This document shows, in pieces, positions 20,376 to 31,256 of a stretch of 33,797 nt of DNA. This stretch comes from Terfezia claveryi. Its lineage: Eukaryota; Ascomycota; Pezizomycetes; Pezizales; Pezizaceae. The position numbers were made by a program, and so were the translations under genes. How positions within the stretch are numbered: position 1 is the stretch's first letter; the number at the start of each line of letters is the position of its first letter. The notes beneath the pieces are model-generated. The model was not told the DNA's origin. It did not search any database and was given only the letters and a program-made list of their open reading frames with translations. The stretch spans positions 1 to 33,797 of the forward strand of contig WHUX01000387.1 of the NCBI GenBank assembly GCA_015179025.1, in the 5' to 3' direction.

Positions 20376-21065
20376 ACCATTGTTGCTGATGATTTAGAGT
20401 GATGGAAACGGTTGGTAGAGGTGGTTATTATTAATGGGTACCTAGCATGAATGCATATACCTAAGCTCGTACCCTAACTCAGCGTCTGGTCACGAGACCG
20501 TATTAGGTAATTTCCTCACGTATTGGTTTAGGAAGCCAGACTAGGGTTTAGGGTGCAGAGGATAAGTTCACCTATCTTACATAATTATGAGGAGACGAGA
20601 TTGGCATTGAAACCTATGGAGAAAAAATGCTGACAGTCAACCTGCTGCATAGGTGGATCCTCCACAGGAAACCACACGATACTAAAAATTTTCTATCGTA
20701 AGATAAATTTCATGGGAAATTGATGAAATACTGGTGTCTTAAGAAATAATGCGGATAGTAAACATAGGAAACAGAAATAATTCTGAAGCTTTACTGCACT
20801 GCTTCTTCAGAAATATGAAAATCAAAAGGAAAGAAAATTAAGTCAGGAGAAAGGTAAACCAGGATACGTTGGTCGTAGTTAGTCTCGTTGGCACAAACCT
20901 CTCGTAGTCGTAGTGTATCTAATGAACACAGCAGGGTCGTGCCAATACCACTAATGAATAAGAAAACAATATTTCCAACTGTGGGTGGTTACAATTCTGT
21001 AGTCTCTGGGCGGACTACTAGGACGACAATCAGGCTGGCGATAATTAACTGTAGTATGTAAGGTG
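20376..21065. other. Intergenic region
   Basis: About 690 bp separate the fRMsr start from the stop of the DUF202 gene. I see no ORF, RNA or repeat worth naming. It is AT-rich and should contain the fRMsr promoter and the DUF202 3' UTR. Confidence 0.5.
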
Positions 21066-21932
21066 TTATGCCCTCAAAATGGAAACGTAGGGAATGCTCA
21101 CTAGGAGAGCAATCAGCGCCGTGGCAAATATGCTTCCTCTACTGGCAGGGAATTTGCCCTTCAGAAGCCAACCTTGGGATTCATAATATCTGTTACGGTA
21201 TTCATCTGTTAGTACCGGTACTTCGAAGAATATTCTCTCATGTCATAAAAGAGACTAGCTCTCACCGTTGTGCACCCAATGCCAATATAATGATTGAAAT
21301 TCCCACAAATGTGGCCCCTAGGGATTTACCCATATGGGCTAGAAGATGAGGTCCATCTGCCATTGGAAAAGAATTAGCTAGACCATCTAAATTCTAGTGG
21401 AGTACACACTCATAGAATTTGGTGGCTGCACCACTGCATTGAGTCTGCAACTCAGTTCCGTACTGTCAGCGCCAATCATCTTGCGATCAGAAACCAGCAG
21501 GGGCTCATGCCTAAAAAGCTGTGTAACTGCAATGCCTATGCACCTGCATTAGAAACGTAGAAATACGATGCAGATATACGAAGGGAATATACCTATTGAA
21601 GCAAAAGCAAGGGATGTCCGTAGCCATGCGAGAAAGGTTCTTTCTACGTGTAGAGATGCCAATTATTGTTAGCTCACGATCTATGGGAGGATACTGAATG
21701 CCTTACCTAACGCCAAATGGTCTCGCGCGACACTGCCTTTGTTCTCTAACTCGATTGCCCCAAATCTTCCTAAAACCGTAGGAGCTTTCACAATCGACCC
21801 TCTGGTGTTGTTACTTTTGTCTGGAGCTGTCGCTGGTGTATGCATTGCTTGATTCTCACGGGAAGGCTCTGATCCGGCTGCCAGTGGCAAAGGATCCTCT
21901 TGGTTACTCTTTGCTGGTCGTTGACGAGACAT
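21066..21932 (-). CDS. DUF202 (YidH-like) three-helix membrane protein
   Basis: Five exons (21932-21707, 21643-21593, 21535-21410, 21356-21266 and 21189-21066) sum to 618 nt, giving 205 residues with no frame break; introns are 53-76 bp. The N-terminal 60 or so residues are polar and disordered (MSRQRPAKSNQEDP...). Then comes the family signature IELENKGSVARDHLA, L-E-R-T-F-L-A-W-L-R-T-S and helix 1 (SLAFASIGIAVTQLF). A polar loop, helix 2 (GATFVGISIIILALG), YYESQGWLLKGKFPASRGSI and helix 3 (ATALIALLVSIPYVSIL) follow. In fungi this domain occurs as small membrane proteins and fused to VTC proteins; the biochemical role of the stand-alone form is not established. The third donor (A|GTGTGT) is the least certain junction. 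Confidence 0.88.
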
Positions 21933-22037
21933 ATTGATGTGCTTGTGAAGATAGGGCGACGAGGAAACAGAATACCCAACTTAATCTATGGGGTTATATC
22001 GTGCCGAGGGGGCGGGAGTGTGTTACTACAGCCGTGC

Positions 22038-22265
22038 TCAGAAAGTAGTCGCCTGACTTCTATGTATGCAGCTGGTAACAAGGGGCGACCGATCACCAGT
22101 ATCCTGCTCTCCACTCCAATACTCACAACTGAGTTTGATGAAGTTTTCTTTATCAGTAAGTGTTCTGTTTACCGTAATCTCGTGTACCGTAGAAGAACCA
22201 GAAGTTGAACTCAAAAATGGCACGAGGACAGCAATAAATGTCGTTATGAAGGTCACGTGTGTCAT
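22038..22265 (-). CDS. Possible small secreted protein (weak)
   Basis: ATG at 22265 opens with a signal-peptide-like stretch (MTHVTFITTFIAVLVPFL). A GTGAGT donor inside the frame (near 22128) with an acceptor ATACATAG 60-70 bp on would end the protein after about 46 residues; unspliced it is 75. The opposite strand over the same bases also opens with a signal-like segment (MKFSLSVSVLFTVISC, about 22138). Either may be chance. Confidence 0.15.
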   Translation of the reverse strand: MTHVTFITTFIAVLVPFLSSTSGSSTVHEITVNRTLTDKENFIKLSCEYWSGEQDTGDRSPLVTSCIHRSQATTF

Positions 22266-22278
22266 TGCAGGGATATAA

Positions 22279-24021
22279 CCGATGCCCTGTATAAACTGCG
22301 CGGTTAGTTCTGTCCAGTTATCCGTACAATAAGCGAAGCCATCTAGATTTGAAGAGAACTCTCTTATATCTTAAAAACGTTAACCTGGCTTGTTCTCATA
22401 CCAAAGGCTGTTCAACGGGATTGCGAACCAGATTAGGACCACGGAACTATACTATTATAGTAGTCTGGTCCTCCCGTGGAGGTTATAGAAATATTACATA
22501 AATAAGCTATATCTTTTGTGCCGGCCGGACTATATCTTATTATCTTTAGTTGATATTTTTATTGATGGGCAGGTCATATGACTACCTCGGTGTTTTACCG
22601 GGAAACTGGGGTGAGTAAGAGTTATCGTAAAAAAGAGAAGCATCGCTGCCAAAAAAATCCGAGCGCTACTCGAAGTCGCCCTTCTTACCTGAAGTAAGGG
22701 AGAAGTAAGGGTCTCGGTCCTGTAGAGTTTCTATCAGGTGAAGGAAGTAACTTCTTAAGTCTGATTGATTGCACCTGGAGTGCCAACATATTGATAACAA
22801 ACTCTCTCCTGTAAACCACGACGGATAAGACCTGTTACAAGCGTAAGCTTGTGAGGGAATTCCAGTGGTTGCCAGGATACAACAGGATGGGAATTACTCC
22901 TTCAATCACCCCCAAGACATGTAGTCCAAAAGTGACGGAGGTGAAGTCTCTTTGTTCGGCAAACATCCCATGTCATTTCTTTAACTTTAGTATCAATATA
23001 TAGAGAAGGAGAAATAGTGGGCAGATAGGTAGTAGTGGCCTTGAACCCACGTTCTTGGAGGCACCACACGATAAGCCGTCTAGTGAACTATTGTCTATTG
23101 TAGTCAGTCTTCTGCCGCGGCTGCAATCCGTTACCCTGAACTCTGGCAGTATGGAACATTCAGGGTAATTGGTCATTCATTAGTACTTTGGGGTGAAGCT
23201 ACTCTATGCCTAATGTTTTACCTAACCAATACCTTTTCGTGAGCCCAACCAAATCCCACTTTCTTGTTTGAGGGATGTAAAAATGAACACTTCTTTATCT
23301 AAATATTATATTCTCATGGAGGATGGAATAAGGAAACCGGCGCCCATAGCCCACGAGATTACTATTTTCCAACCCCCAAAAACAATATCTAAGGGCGGAA
23401 TTTAGCTGTTTCAGACGCCTGCCAATGTCAAGGACGTTTAGCCTCGGGGGTGTCAAGTCGTGCCAACCAAATTTTAACTGGCGTCCCGCCTTATACTTCT
23501 GCATAAGATAGCCCTTGATTATTTACCTAGGGACCTGCTAGGTATTCCACAAGGGGCTTCGAGAGAGGTGCGTCCCACTTTCAACAGTGATTGCAATTAC
23601 TATACACATATACAGACAACGAGATGGCAACAAGGGCTTTCAGGAAAGGATTGTATTAATCAGAATACTCCGTACTGACCAAGAGATTCTTGGAGTGACT
23701 GGGATGGTGTATGGCAATCTAACTATTGGCTTCACCTCAAACAATATGTAGAGACAATTGAAGCAATTGAATTTGTCTCTTAGAGGGGCAGAAAGCATAT
23801 TATAGCAGTTAACATGCAAGGAACCTCAAGAGATGGAAAAAGGTATGATATTGAACCAACATAGTGAGATCCAAGGCCAAGAGATTACATTTGCTTGTTC
23901 ACACTACCCCCCATTACAGTTAGGAGCGCCAATGATCTGGTTGGCACTTGCTGTCAACCACATACCAACTGCAAAGTTTTCTCTGCATTTTGCTCGTTGT
24001 CTATTTATACTGAAAGCCGTC
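22279..24021. other. Intergenic region with a tRNA-like sequence and hairpins
   Basis: There is no supportable protein gene. It contains the A-box/B-box pair listed at 23037-23090. An imperfect hairpin lies around 22437-22490 (GGACCACGG ... TCCTCCCGTGG arms around ACTATACTATTATAGTAGT), and a short inverted repeat at 22678-22710 (CCCTTCTTAC / GTAAGGG). The rest is AT-rich. Confidence 0.45.
23037..23090 (-). other. tRNA-like Pol III A box and B box (SINE or tRNA relic candidate)
   Basis: On the minus strand TAGTTCACTAG (23090-23080) fits the A-box pattern TRGYNNANNNG. GTTCAAGGCC (23046-23037) fits the B-box pattern GWTCRANNCC. Their starts are 44 bases apart, as in tRNA genes. The T stem pairs poorly and no acceptor stem closes, so this is not an intact tRNA. 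A tRNA-derived SINE or decayed tRNA is possible; no oligo-T terminator or poly-A tail is obvious. Confidence 0.35.
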
Positions 24022-24296
24022 TTATTCCACATGATGATGTGTATCCGCAGCGAACCAGTCCAGCAAATTTCGGGCGGTCGCCATGACTGCCGGAGGATCG
24101 ACATGTGTCCCCACTAGTTGGGATGAAACTCCTCGGTACGGCGGAATATCGCACGGCATGTACTTTCTCAGTGGAATTACCCATCAGACGATTCAGCATT
24201 CCAGAATTTCAGCGGCCTTTCCCTCGAAGAGCTTGCGGCTGGGCGTGCGGCAGGTGGGGTTGGTGAAGAGTCTGTATCAGTGTGAATTCTTGTCAT
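24022..24296 (-). CDS. Possible small conserved-looking protein, one base short
   Basis: ATG at 24296 begins MTRIHTDTDSSPTPPAARP and runs to KFWNAESSDG, where a GGG run (plus strand CCC, about 24180-24182) is followed by a stop. One frame over, the sequence continues immediately as VIPLRKYMPCDIPPYRGV and SQLVGTHVDPPAVMATARNLLDWF, ending ADTHHHVE-TAA at 24022-24024. Adding one base makes 276 nt, that is 91 residues. I do not recognise the family. The continuation across the break, with a dense ordered composition, suggests a real gene and the same kind of homopolymer slip seen elsewhere here. An upstream exon reaching to 24473 is possible. Confidence 0.42.
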
Positions 24297-24299
24297 ATC

Positions 24300-25901
24300 A
24301 ACCAAATGTGCTCTCGAAGGGTCTTGACTTGTTTTGTTTGCTGTATTGAAAAACATCCCTTCGGGTTGGGTATGCGGGTTGGAGAGAGAGACGGGCAGGG
24401 ACGGACAGGGACGTACCGACATTAGAGTTTTTGAAATGTGGAGCTGTATCCATGGACTGTTGTTATACCACAACTGATTGGCCGGCTGTCCGAGAAAGAA
24501 GTATAACCACCTCGACTCGACGAAACAGACTCACAATTTGAGTATTTAGGAATGCGAGTAACATCTATTTCCTGCTTTCCAACATCATGTCCTCATCTCA
24601 CCTGCTTAGGGTTTATGCGTGAAGCCTCACGCAGTCGCAAGTCGCAGAGCCGAAGCCGCATGTTCATGTCCGCATTGCCAGTGGGGTTTGCTCAATCAGA
24701 CCAACTGGGAATCTTCGTGCTGCACGTTATACAATCGACTTCACTTCAGCCCTCTTCCACAGTGTCCCTTGAATTTCTCACCTACAACCTTCCTTATTGA
24801 AGCCTCTTTCCACGCTCCTGTTACCCTCACCCTCTCGTTGTGATAGTACGAGTTGGCAGTACTATAACTTGAGCTCTACATGTTCTTTGAAGGACACGAC
24901 ACCCATCAACACCAGGATTCCGAGAAATATATACCCCACCTGACGTATGTACCTGTTTGAGTTTATATCACCTGTCCTGCCTGCATCTGTGTCATGTCCC
25001 TTCTGCCCTGTTAGTTGCTTTTGCTGCTCATCTACCCTTCGTGCCCTTGCATTACTAGGCTCATCTTTCTGTCCGCAAAATTTAGTACTCTGAAACTATA
25101 GGATGGCACTCCACCGTTAACCCATTGCGCACCGCTTGTGCAATTGCTGCCATTACATTGACGCATCCAGACCTCCGTGATCATCTTATCTTTTTTAACG
25201 GACATCGCAATTGCCTGTCAATCACATAGCGCACTCTAAGTATATCTGCTATCAGCGTTCATTCAAGTTTGGTTCGTATTCCCTCAACAACCTCAGTCAT
25301 CAATTCTGATATTTCATGTACATTCACTTTCCTTCCTTCTAGTTGGAATTTGTTTAACTTTGCATCCGTTAACTTCTAACTCTGTTCCGTCTTCCAACCA
25401 GACTACCCTCTTCCCCACTGACCAACGTGCTGCTACCCCTCTTTGATCCATATCAACCTGTTACCTGTTGCCTGCTTCCTCCCTATTCTCTCTTCACACA
25501 AAGGATACTCAGACGTAGTGTTGTGCCAACCAGACTAACTCAGATGATAATTTCTTGAACGACAGCAAGGACCTCCCGTCTATTCTTATCCTCCAGATTG
25601 TTCTCGGCCTAACCCACAAGACGTCGGGCAGTGGCCTTCGAAGCCGTACGCGTGTCAGCGATCCGTTTATTTTTGCGCAGACGTGGTAACAGCGTTACTC
25701 AGGGAAGAAACCTGTAAGGGTCGGTCGTATTATCGTTTGGTAATCATTGATTTGAATAGTTTTGACCCTCTTTCAATTACTCATTGAGCAAATATCTGAC
25801 AATTGCTTCAGGCAAACCATTTACATTTTGCGGCTTCAGTTATTCTTCTGGAATTTGAGGCCGGGACTACAGAGTATCCCACTTTTGTCATATATCACAC
25901 T
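24300..25901. other. Intergenic region with a relict repeat
   Basis: No gene is supported. Positions 25518-25740 look like the end of a decayed repeat (listed separately). The rest is pyrimidine-rich on the plus strand, as is common upstream of fungal genes, and probably includes the RasGEF promoter and 5' UTR. Confidence 0.45.
25518..25740 (-). mobile_element. Terminal fragment of an unidentified dispersed repeat
   Basis: The 20 bases at 25518-25537 are identical to 14409-14428, and the sequences differ outside on both sides. On the minus strand the adjoining 170 bp read as a decayed ORF: LPRLRKNKRIADTRTASKA, then TARRLVG, an in-frame TAG (25619-25621), and AENNLEDKNRREVLAVVQEI ending in TGA (25540-25542). 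The Lys/Arg- and Glu-rich helix-like composition suggests the C-terminus of an element-encoded protein. I cannot name the family. Confidence 0.4.
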
Positions 25902-28900
25902 ATGCTGGTGCGTCGTAAGACACTTCACAAGATTCAGAATGTGTGTGCAACTCCGTCCCTCGATTGTTTGCATAGGATTGGGGTTGAAAAGTCTATTGAT
26001 TGCTGACTTGAGAGTTGAATACGACAGCAACCTGCAGATCAAACTATTGATCACCTAGAGAGCGAAATACCACTCCTTATACCACAGCCCAGTGACACTG
26101 AATACGGCGAGTCCTTTTTGACAGCGGTATCTTCATCACTGGCAGAGAGAGGATACCAAGAATACCTAGGCGAGACAACCAGCACCATAAAATCGTCCAA
26201 CAATAAAGTCCCGAGTACAGTCTTTGGAAATAATCTTATTACTCCTTCAAGCAGTCTTGGAAGTCTTTGTACAGCAGAACAATACCACAGTGCTCGGCAA
26301 ATATTTTCAGGCCCAGACGAAATGCATGCTAGGCCGTCATCGTATTTTTCAAACACGGGTAAAAGGCCAGAAACGCCACCGGAATCTCCTCGGGCCTCAC
26401 TAAAGATGGGCAATGAATACAAGGGCTGGCAGAATGATAGCATCGAAAAATCTATCCGGCGCCAACACTCTGCTGCGAGCCAAGTTTCCCAGCTTTCGAG
26501 AGGGTTGAGCAAAAGGAAGGCGGGAAGAATGCCGTCAGAATCTAGTGTAGAAGGCTTCAAAGACGGAATGGCATTGGAGCGAGTTGACACAACTCTGTCG
26601 CAAGTCTCCTCCATCCGATCAGGGGAATTTGTAAGATCCTATAGTAATTACTCCCACCCTCGCACCTCTGAAAATAAACTGACTAGCTCTTTAGATATTC
26701 CGAATGCTATTGTTGCCCAGCATTTCGCCTGGCAAGGGTCGTCAGCATCCCCCACATTGACGAAGGCTCTGCCTTAAGTACACCAATGCCTTTTCCGATA
26801 CGTACACCGTCCATACCAGAACATTCATTCGGTTCCTTGCCTCCAGTAAATTCCATAGTCCCAGTACAGAAGATTAAAGTTTCACGAAGCATTCGAAGCT
26901 TTTTTAAGGGTGGCATCCAATCTGTAATCAGCGAATTTGATGACAACAGCAGTGAGGAAGGGGATCGCAGTGTAAAAGGCTCTAAGAAGTCAATGTTCAA
27001 TCTCCGACGGCCAAGGGGCAGGGAATCCGAGGACCTGGTACGCTCTGTGCCAGAGCCTTGTAGCCATCCAACACTGCAGATACCCCCACCACTTCCACCT
27101 TCCAGTTGCACACGATGGTGTGGAGTACCGAGATGTTTTCATGATTATGACGTTCTTCATATCAAAAACGTGGCAGGGCATGACTGTCTCGTCATTGAGA
27201 TAGTTAATGGGACGCCAACAGTCATTGCAGGTACTGTGGAAGGATTAATGATGGAATTATGTGCACCAATCAGTGACAAATCAGGTAGGTCCACAAGTCT
27301 CATACCACCTCAGAAACCGGCAAGAAGAACATAGGATAACCGATGATAACTCACGTAGATCCGACCTTCACGGATCGGTTCCTTCGAACATGCGGCAATT
27401 TTTGTTCTCCGCTCCTGATACTAGAGATGCTTACAGAATATCACGAGAAGAACTTCGACCTCGCCTATCGGCGAAGGTGAGCAAAATGACAACCATCACA
27501 AGAGAGTTCCTCTGACACTATCATCAAATAGGGTAATTGAAATTATCATTCGCTGGCTTCGTATCCAGCCAGAAGATCTATTTGAAGGGGACAAATTATC
27601 TCCTGTCCTGACGACTTTTGTTAAGGAACTTAACCAGCATGGTTACCAGCCTTGGAACCAGGAGTTGCAGTCGACTTGTGAAAAGGTCTCGAAGAAAGTT
27701 GAGTCCTATCAAGAGCTTTGCAAAAGCAGGGAGTTATATTGTCTTGATACACTCGTGGAAGAAGCCGTCCTTTCTCGGGAATCTAAAATTATGGATATTG
27801 ACATGGAGGATTTAGCGAAGTACGTTGCTGCACTCGTAAGTATTCTCATTGCAAAGTTCTAAAGATGGCTTGTAGCTCATTTGTCGTGTTAGGATCTAAT
27901 TCTTTTTCGAGATGCTTCGGAGAATCGTACGGTGAGGGCCTGGAGTCGCCGTTCTACAGATAGCGACCTAAAAACTTCAGAGGATCACGTATTAAATGAG
28001 CGCGTCGATCGGGTCCTTCGCCGTGCTGAGATGATCAGAGACTGGGTCTCCTTTGAGATTCTCGCGGCAGCCCCTGATTTGACTGTGCTATATATAGAGA
28101 AATTCATATCACTTGCTAAGGTTTGTTATTCCGCCCGAAGCGCAGAAATATAAGCTAACACTCTGCAAGATGCTCTATGACCTCGGGAATTTCCAATCTT
28201 CCCTATCAATTGTGGATGCTCTTACAGCTGATGAAATAGGAAACCTAACTGACCTCTGGGAGGTGAGAAAGTTACTACCACCATGACAAAACAAAGGCTG
28301 ACATCTCAGGAAGGGGATATCCAATGAGAAGTTTGACACATTAGAAGAACTCAAAGCCCTCAACACAGATCAAGGTTATGCTAAGGCTCTATCAGAAGCA
28401 TGCGTACCTGTTGTACCGTGTTTGAGTAGATTTCTGGATCATGTTGACAAGACTTCAGCGGGAATGTTTTATCTCCGGGATGGCACGAAGAAGAACCACA
28501 TGGATCTCACCATCGATAAATGCGGTTATACACATTTCCCAGGGCCATCTAGTTTTTGCACTCCGGGATCCAACCAGCTCCCCCACCTTTTGTATGACAT
28601 AACGAAACACGGGCTGTTCTATCATCAAATACATCTGGCACGACAAAAAGCCTGGAGAGCACACAATTTTGATAGGCTTAGCAGGCAAGCCTGGGTGTTT
28701 AGTATGCATGTGCCAGGGCGTTCCGCTTTCTGCAGAACCACTCTTGGAGAGAAACCAAAGAGGGATAGCAATCTAACCCAAGAGTCCATTACGCCAAAGC
28801 ACAGTATGATTCAAAGTCGCCAAAATAGCGTAAAGGGAGAGTGGAACTTCCCACCAAGCCCTCCAACAACACCACCTACATCGACCTATTTTGAATCAAA

Positions 28901-29003
28901 AAGGATTTCATCGATCAATGGACCCGGCGGGCTGGACTGGATCTCAGAGCCAGTAGAAAGAAGGATAATTGAAGTTCGCTCTATGCAATCCAAGAGAACA
29001 TGA
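25902..29003 (+). CDS. RasGEF-domain guanine nucleotide exchange factor (Cdc25/Lte1-like)
   Basis: This is a predicted exchange factor for a Ras-family GTPase. Proposed exons are 25902-25940, 26028-27284, 27359-27476, 27532-27835, 27893-28120, 28170-28262 and 28314-29003, with introns mostly 49-87 bp. The N-terminal 390 or so residues are Ser/Pro-rich and probably disordered. The RasGEF_N segment follows: DYDVLHIKNVAGHDCLVIEI, GTPTVIAGTVEGLM, DPTFTDRFLRTCGNF, VIEIIIRWL. The catalytic domain includes DMEDLAKYVAAL, LILFRD, VSFEILAAAPDL, EKFISLAK, MLYDLGNFQSSLSIV, ALSEACVPVVPCLSRFLDHV. The C-terminal 180 residues are unrecognised. A one-base loss near 26729-26733 separates AIVAQHFA from ARVVSIPHIDEGS. 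With it restored the exons total 2730 nt (909 aa). The first exon (MLVRRKTLHKIQN) is the weakest part. Confidence 0.8.
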
Positions 29004-29724
29004 CAATAACACAGTGTATTGGTCGGCTAGCTGAGACCATGGTGCTTGGTATCGGCGATTTGCATTTCATTGTGTTTGAAGGGAAGGTACGGAAATTTGA
29101 GAGTGGTTTGGATGTTATATCATCGATTTGGGCTAGTCAACTTTCAGCTTTCTCCCTTCTGTCCAATCATTTTATTCTGGGCGTCGGTGTGGCTTTTCCT
29201 CTTGTACTGGTTCATATCGGGCTGTTCTTCATCGTTTACTTGGTTTCTTCGTTATTGCTTTTTGGATAGGCTATATTATACGGGGGTGGGCATGGTCTGG
29301 GCCAGGCGCAGGTTTGCAAAAACAATTGATACATATGCTTAACTGGGTGGAATAGGATTGGCATTTATTTCAAACTTGGCCTTTGAATAAATTCTTAGCT
29401 CTGAGGATTGTATTTCCCTGTGTTGTCATTGGCCGGTAATTGTCCCAGCGGAGATGTGAGTCATTACTTGGAAAGAGCGCCAAGGCGCTCCCGGAAACCG
29501 GATTTGGAGCACTGTTTGATTTATCATTCTGCAGTTGGCGGCCATGGATCGTTGGAGTGGGGAGGATCTCACACTCTCGCGCCGTAGAACGTTTAGTACT
29601 TAGATATATCACCATCTCCCCTACAACTGAGCTAACAATCACTCACATGAAACAAGCATCGTCGCCTATAGAAAAAAAAATAACATAATTTTTCTACCCT
29701 TAATACATAAAGGAACAGAGCGCT
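29004..29724. other. Intergenic region between RasGEF and PRXL2-like genes
   Basis: I see no protein gene. On the minus strand at 29633-29623, TAGCTCAGTTG is a good A-box/tRNA D-arm match, but the expected B box is degenerate (GTGAGATCC near 29572), so at best this is a tRNA relic. Confidence 0.4.
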
Positions 29725-30427
29725 ATGGCCGGCCTCCCGCAAGCCCCATCCTCTGCTCCTCCCAGCGAGGACCGCCCATCTCCAGAGGCTATCGCAGCAG
29801 CAGGCGAGATCACCATCCTCGATGCCAAGGGGACAAGGTCCCTTTCAATTCTCTATTCGAGGTGAAGAAGAATGAGGATGGAATATCGGAGGTAGCAGGA
29901 GATATTCTCACAACTGTCATCTTCATCAGGCACTTCTACTGCGTGTCTGCCGAGCGTATGATTCACCCGTCTGTACCACATAAAGGATAAGCTAACGTTT
30001 ATATTTTATTCAGCTACGTCATGTCCCTTGCTCAAGATATCCCCCACAACACTCCTAACCGGAAGCTCATTATCATCGGCTGTGGTAATCCAGCTTTGAT
30101 ACCGAAATATATTAGCGACACTTCCTGCCCGTTCCCGATCTATGCCGAGCCGACAGGGAAGTTGTATTCTATCCTGGGAATGACAAAGACCCTCCAGCAA
30201 GGAAGATGCCAAAGTATATGGAGGGGCATGGGATGATTAGTAGCATTCTCAAAGGTATCTGGCATGCGCTCTCATGGGGATCGCCGCTTTCTGGAGGAAA
30301 TATCTCACAGGTGGGAGGTGAGTTTTTGTTTGTGAATGGGGACCTGGGGTGGTGTCATAGGATGAAGACGACTACGGATCATGTCGATGTGGAGGATTTG
30401 AAGAAGGTAATGGGATTAATGGAATGA
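29725..30427 (+). CDS. PRXL2/AhpC-TSA-like thioredoxin-fold protein, three frame breaks
   Basis: Family members are thioredoxin-fold proteins related to peroxiredoxins and presumed to be redox-active. Two exons (29725-29955 and 30014-30427) flank a 58-bp intron with a GCTAAC branch-like site. After a Pro/Ala-rich start (MAGLPQAPSSAPPSED) come VPFNSLFEVKK, TTVIFIRHFYC, YVMSLAQDIP, LIIIGCGNPALIPKYI, CPFPIYAEPTGKLYSILGM, PKYMEGHGM, GGNISQVGGEFLF and LGWCHRMKTTTDHVDVEDLK, the family blocks in order. Single bases are missing at about 29829-29832 (GGGG), 29943-29950 (between the Cys codons) and 30201-30205 (GGAAG). Total exon length 645 plus 3 gives 216 codons, a normal size. The middle break hides the second Cys of the C-x2-C site. 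The pattern fits sequencing slips better than decay. Confidence 0.82.
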
Positions 30428-30540
30428 TAATGGCAGGGGAGCGGATATTAAGCCCTGTGGGCAGTGAGTTACGAACGAGGGTCACTATACGCCCAGCTAG
30501 GGTATCATTCGTTGTTTAGGAAAATATTTTGATGCTCATA

Positions 30541-30609
30541 AGGACTAATAGTATTGTCTGTAAAGGACTAATAGTATTGTCTGTAAAGGACTAATAGTAT
30601 TGTCTGTAA
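30541..30609. repeat. 23-bp tandem repeat, three identical copies
   Basis: The unit AGGACTAATAGTATTGTCTG plus TAA occurs at 30541-30563, 30564-30586 and 30587-30609 without change. It is non-coding and lies just downstream of the PRXL2-like gene. Confidence 0.9.
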
Positions 30610-31256
30610 TGGATAATAAATGGATGGGTTCACGGTTACTAATGTTACTAGGCTAGAGGTCAAATAGACTACAAATAGACTAAGTTCCTAGCATGAAGAT
30701 ATATCGTGTCTAGAAACCTCGAACTCCTTCTAAACTCTTGGAGACGTAGCCAAAAACAAACATCATAAGGTCAATTTGAGCGAATAGCCGAGTGGCCAAA
30801 ATTAAAAAGTGTGGTCTATTTACAGAAGGGCTTGCGTCCAACCAGCTACTTGTAGCTTTGCTGCCCTTCCACATACTCTACCTGCCTGTGGCAAAATGTT
30901 GCCTGGGTTTCTTGGTCTACTCACTTTCGTTCCCAAAATCCCAGTCATAGAGATAGGCTTTAAGCACCACGTCCAAATGAAGCTTCCCACCCAGGGAGGG
31001 ATATAACAGATATTACAGAGATATAATCATACTGTACATTGAGTTCATATTGCATATATAGTAGCTGCTATCCAGCCCCTTCGCCTCAAAACCTCGGGTA
31101 TCAAGCCAGTAGTATAGCAGGTACCGGTAGTGAGATAATCCATGATACATTACGCTTTCCAACCGCTCACAAAAAGTGATTTCCTAAGCTGACTATATAC
31201 ATTATGCCTTTAAATCACAGAATTGTTGATAGAGAGATTCTTTCTCTTCCCTAGCC

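Noticed and set aside
25762..26058. Plus-strand ORF before the RasGEF gene as a separate gene
   Set aside because: No recognisable domain; it overlaps the proposed first exon and first intron of the RasGEF gene.
27261..27540. Frame breaks in the RasGEF_N region
   Set aside because: They are explained by two introns (27285-27358 and 27477-27531) with canonical ends and branch-like sites that restore the domain in frame.
15790..30427. A functional cluster linking G-alpha, RasGEF and redox genes
   Set aside because: Strands, spacing and families give no sign of co-regulation; fungal housekeeping genes are often adjacent by chance.
30541..30609. CRISPR-like array or att site
   Set aside because: Three head-to-tail 23-bp copies without spacers; a simple tandem repeat.
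30779..30830. A tRNA-Ser/Leu-like start (TAGCCGAGTGG)
   Set aside because: Only the D-arm/A-box matches; no anticodon arm, B box or acceptor closure follows within 120 bp.
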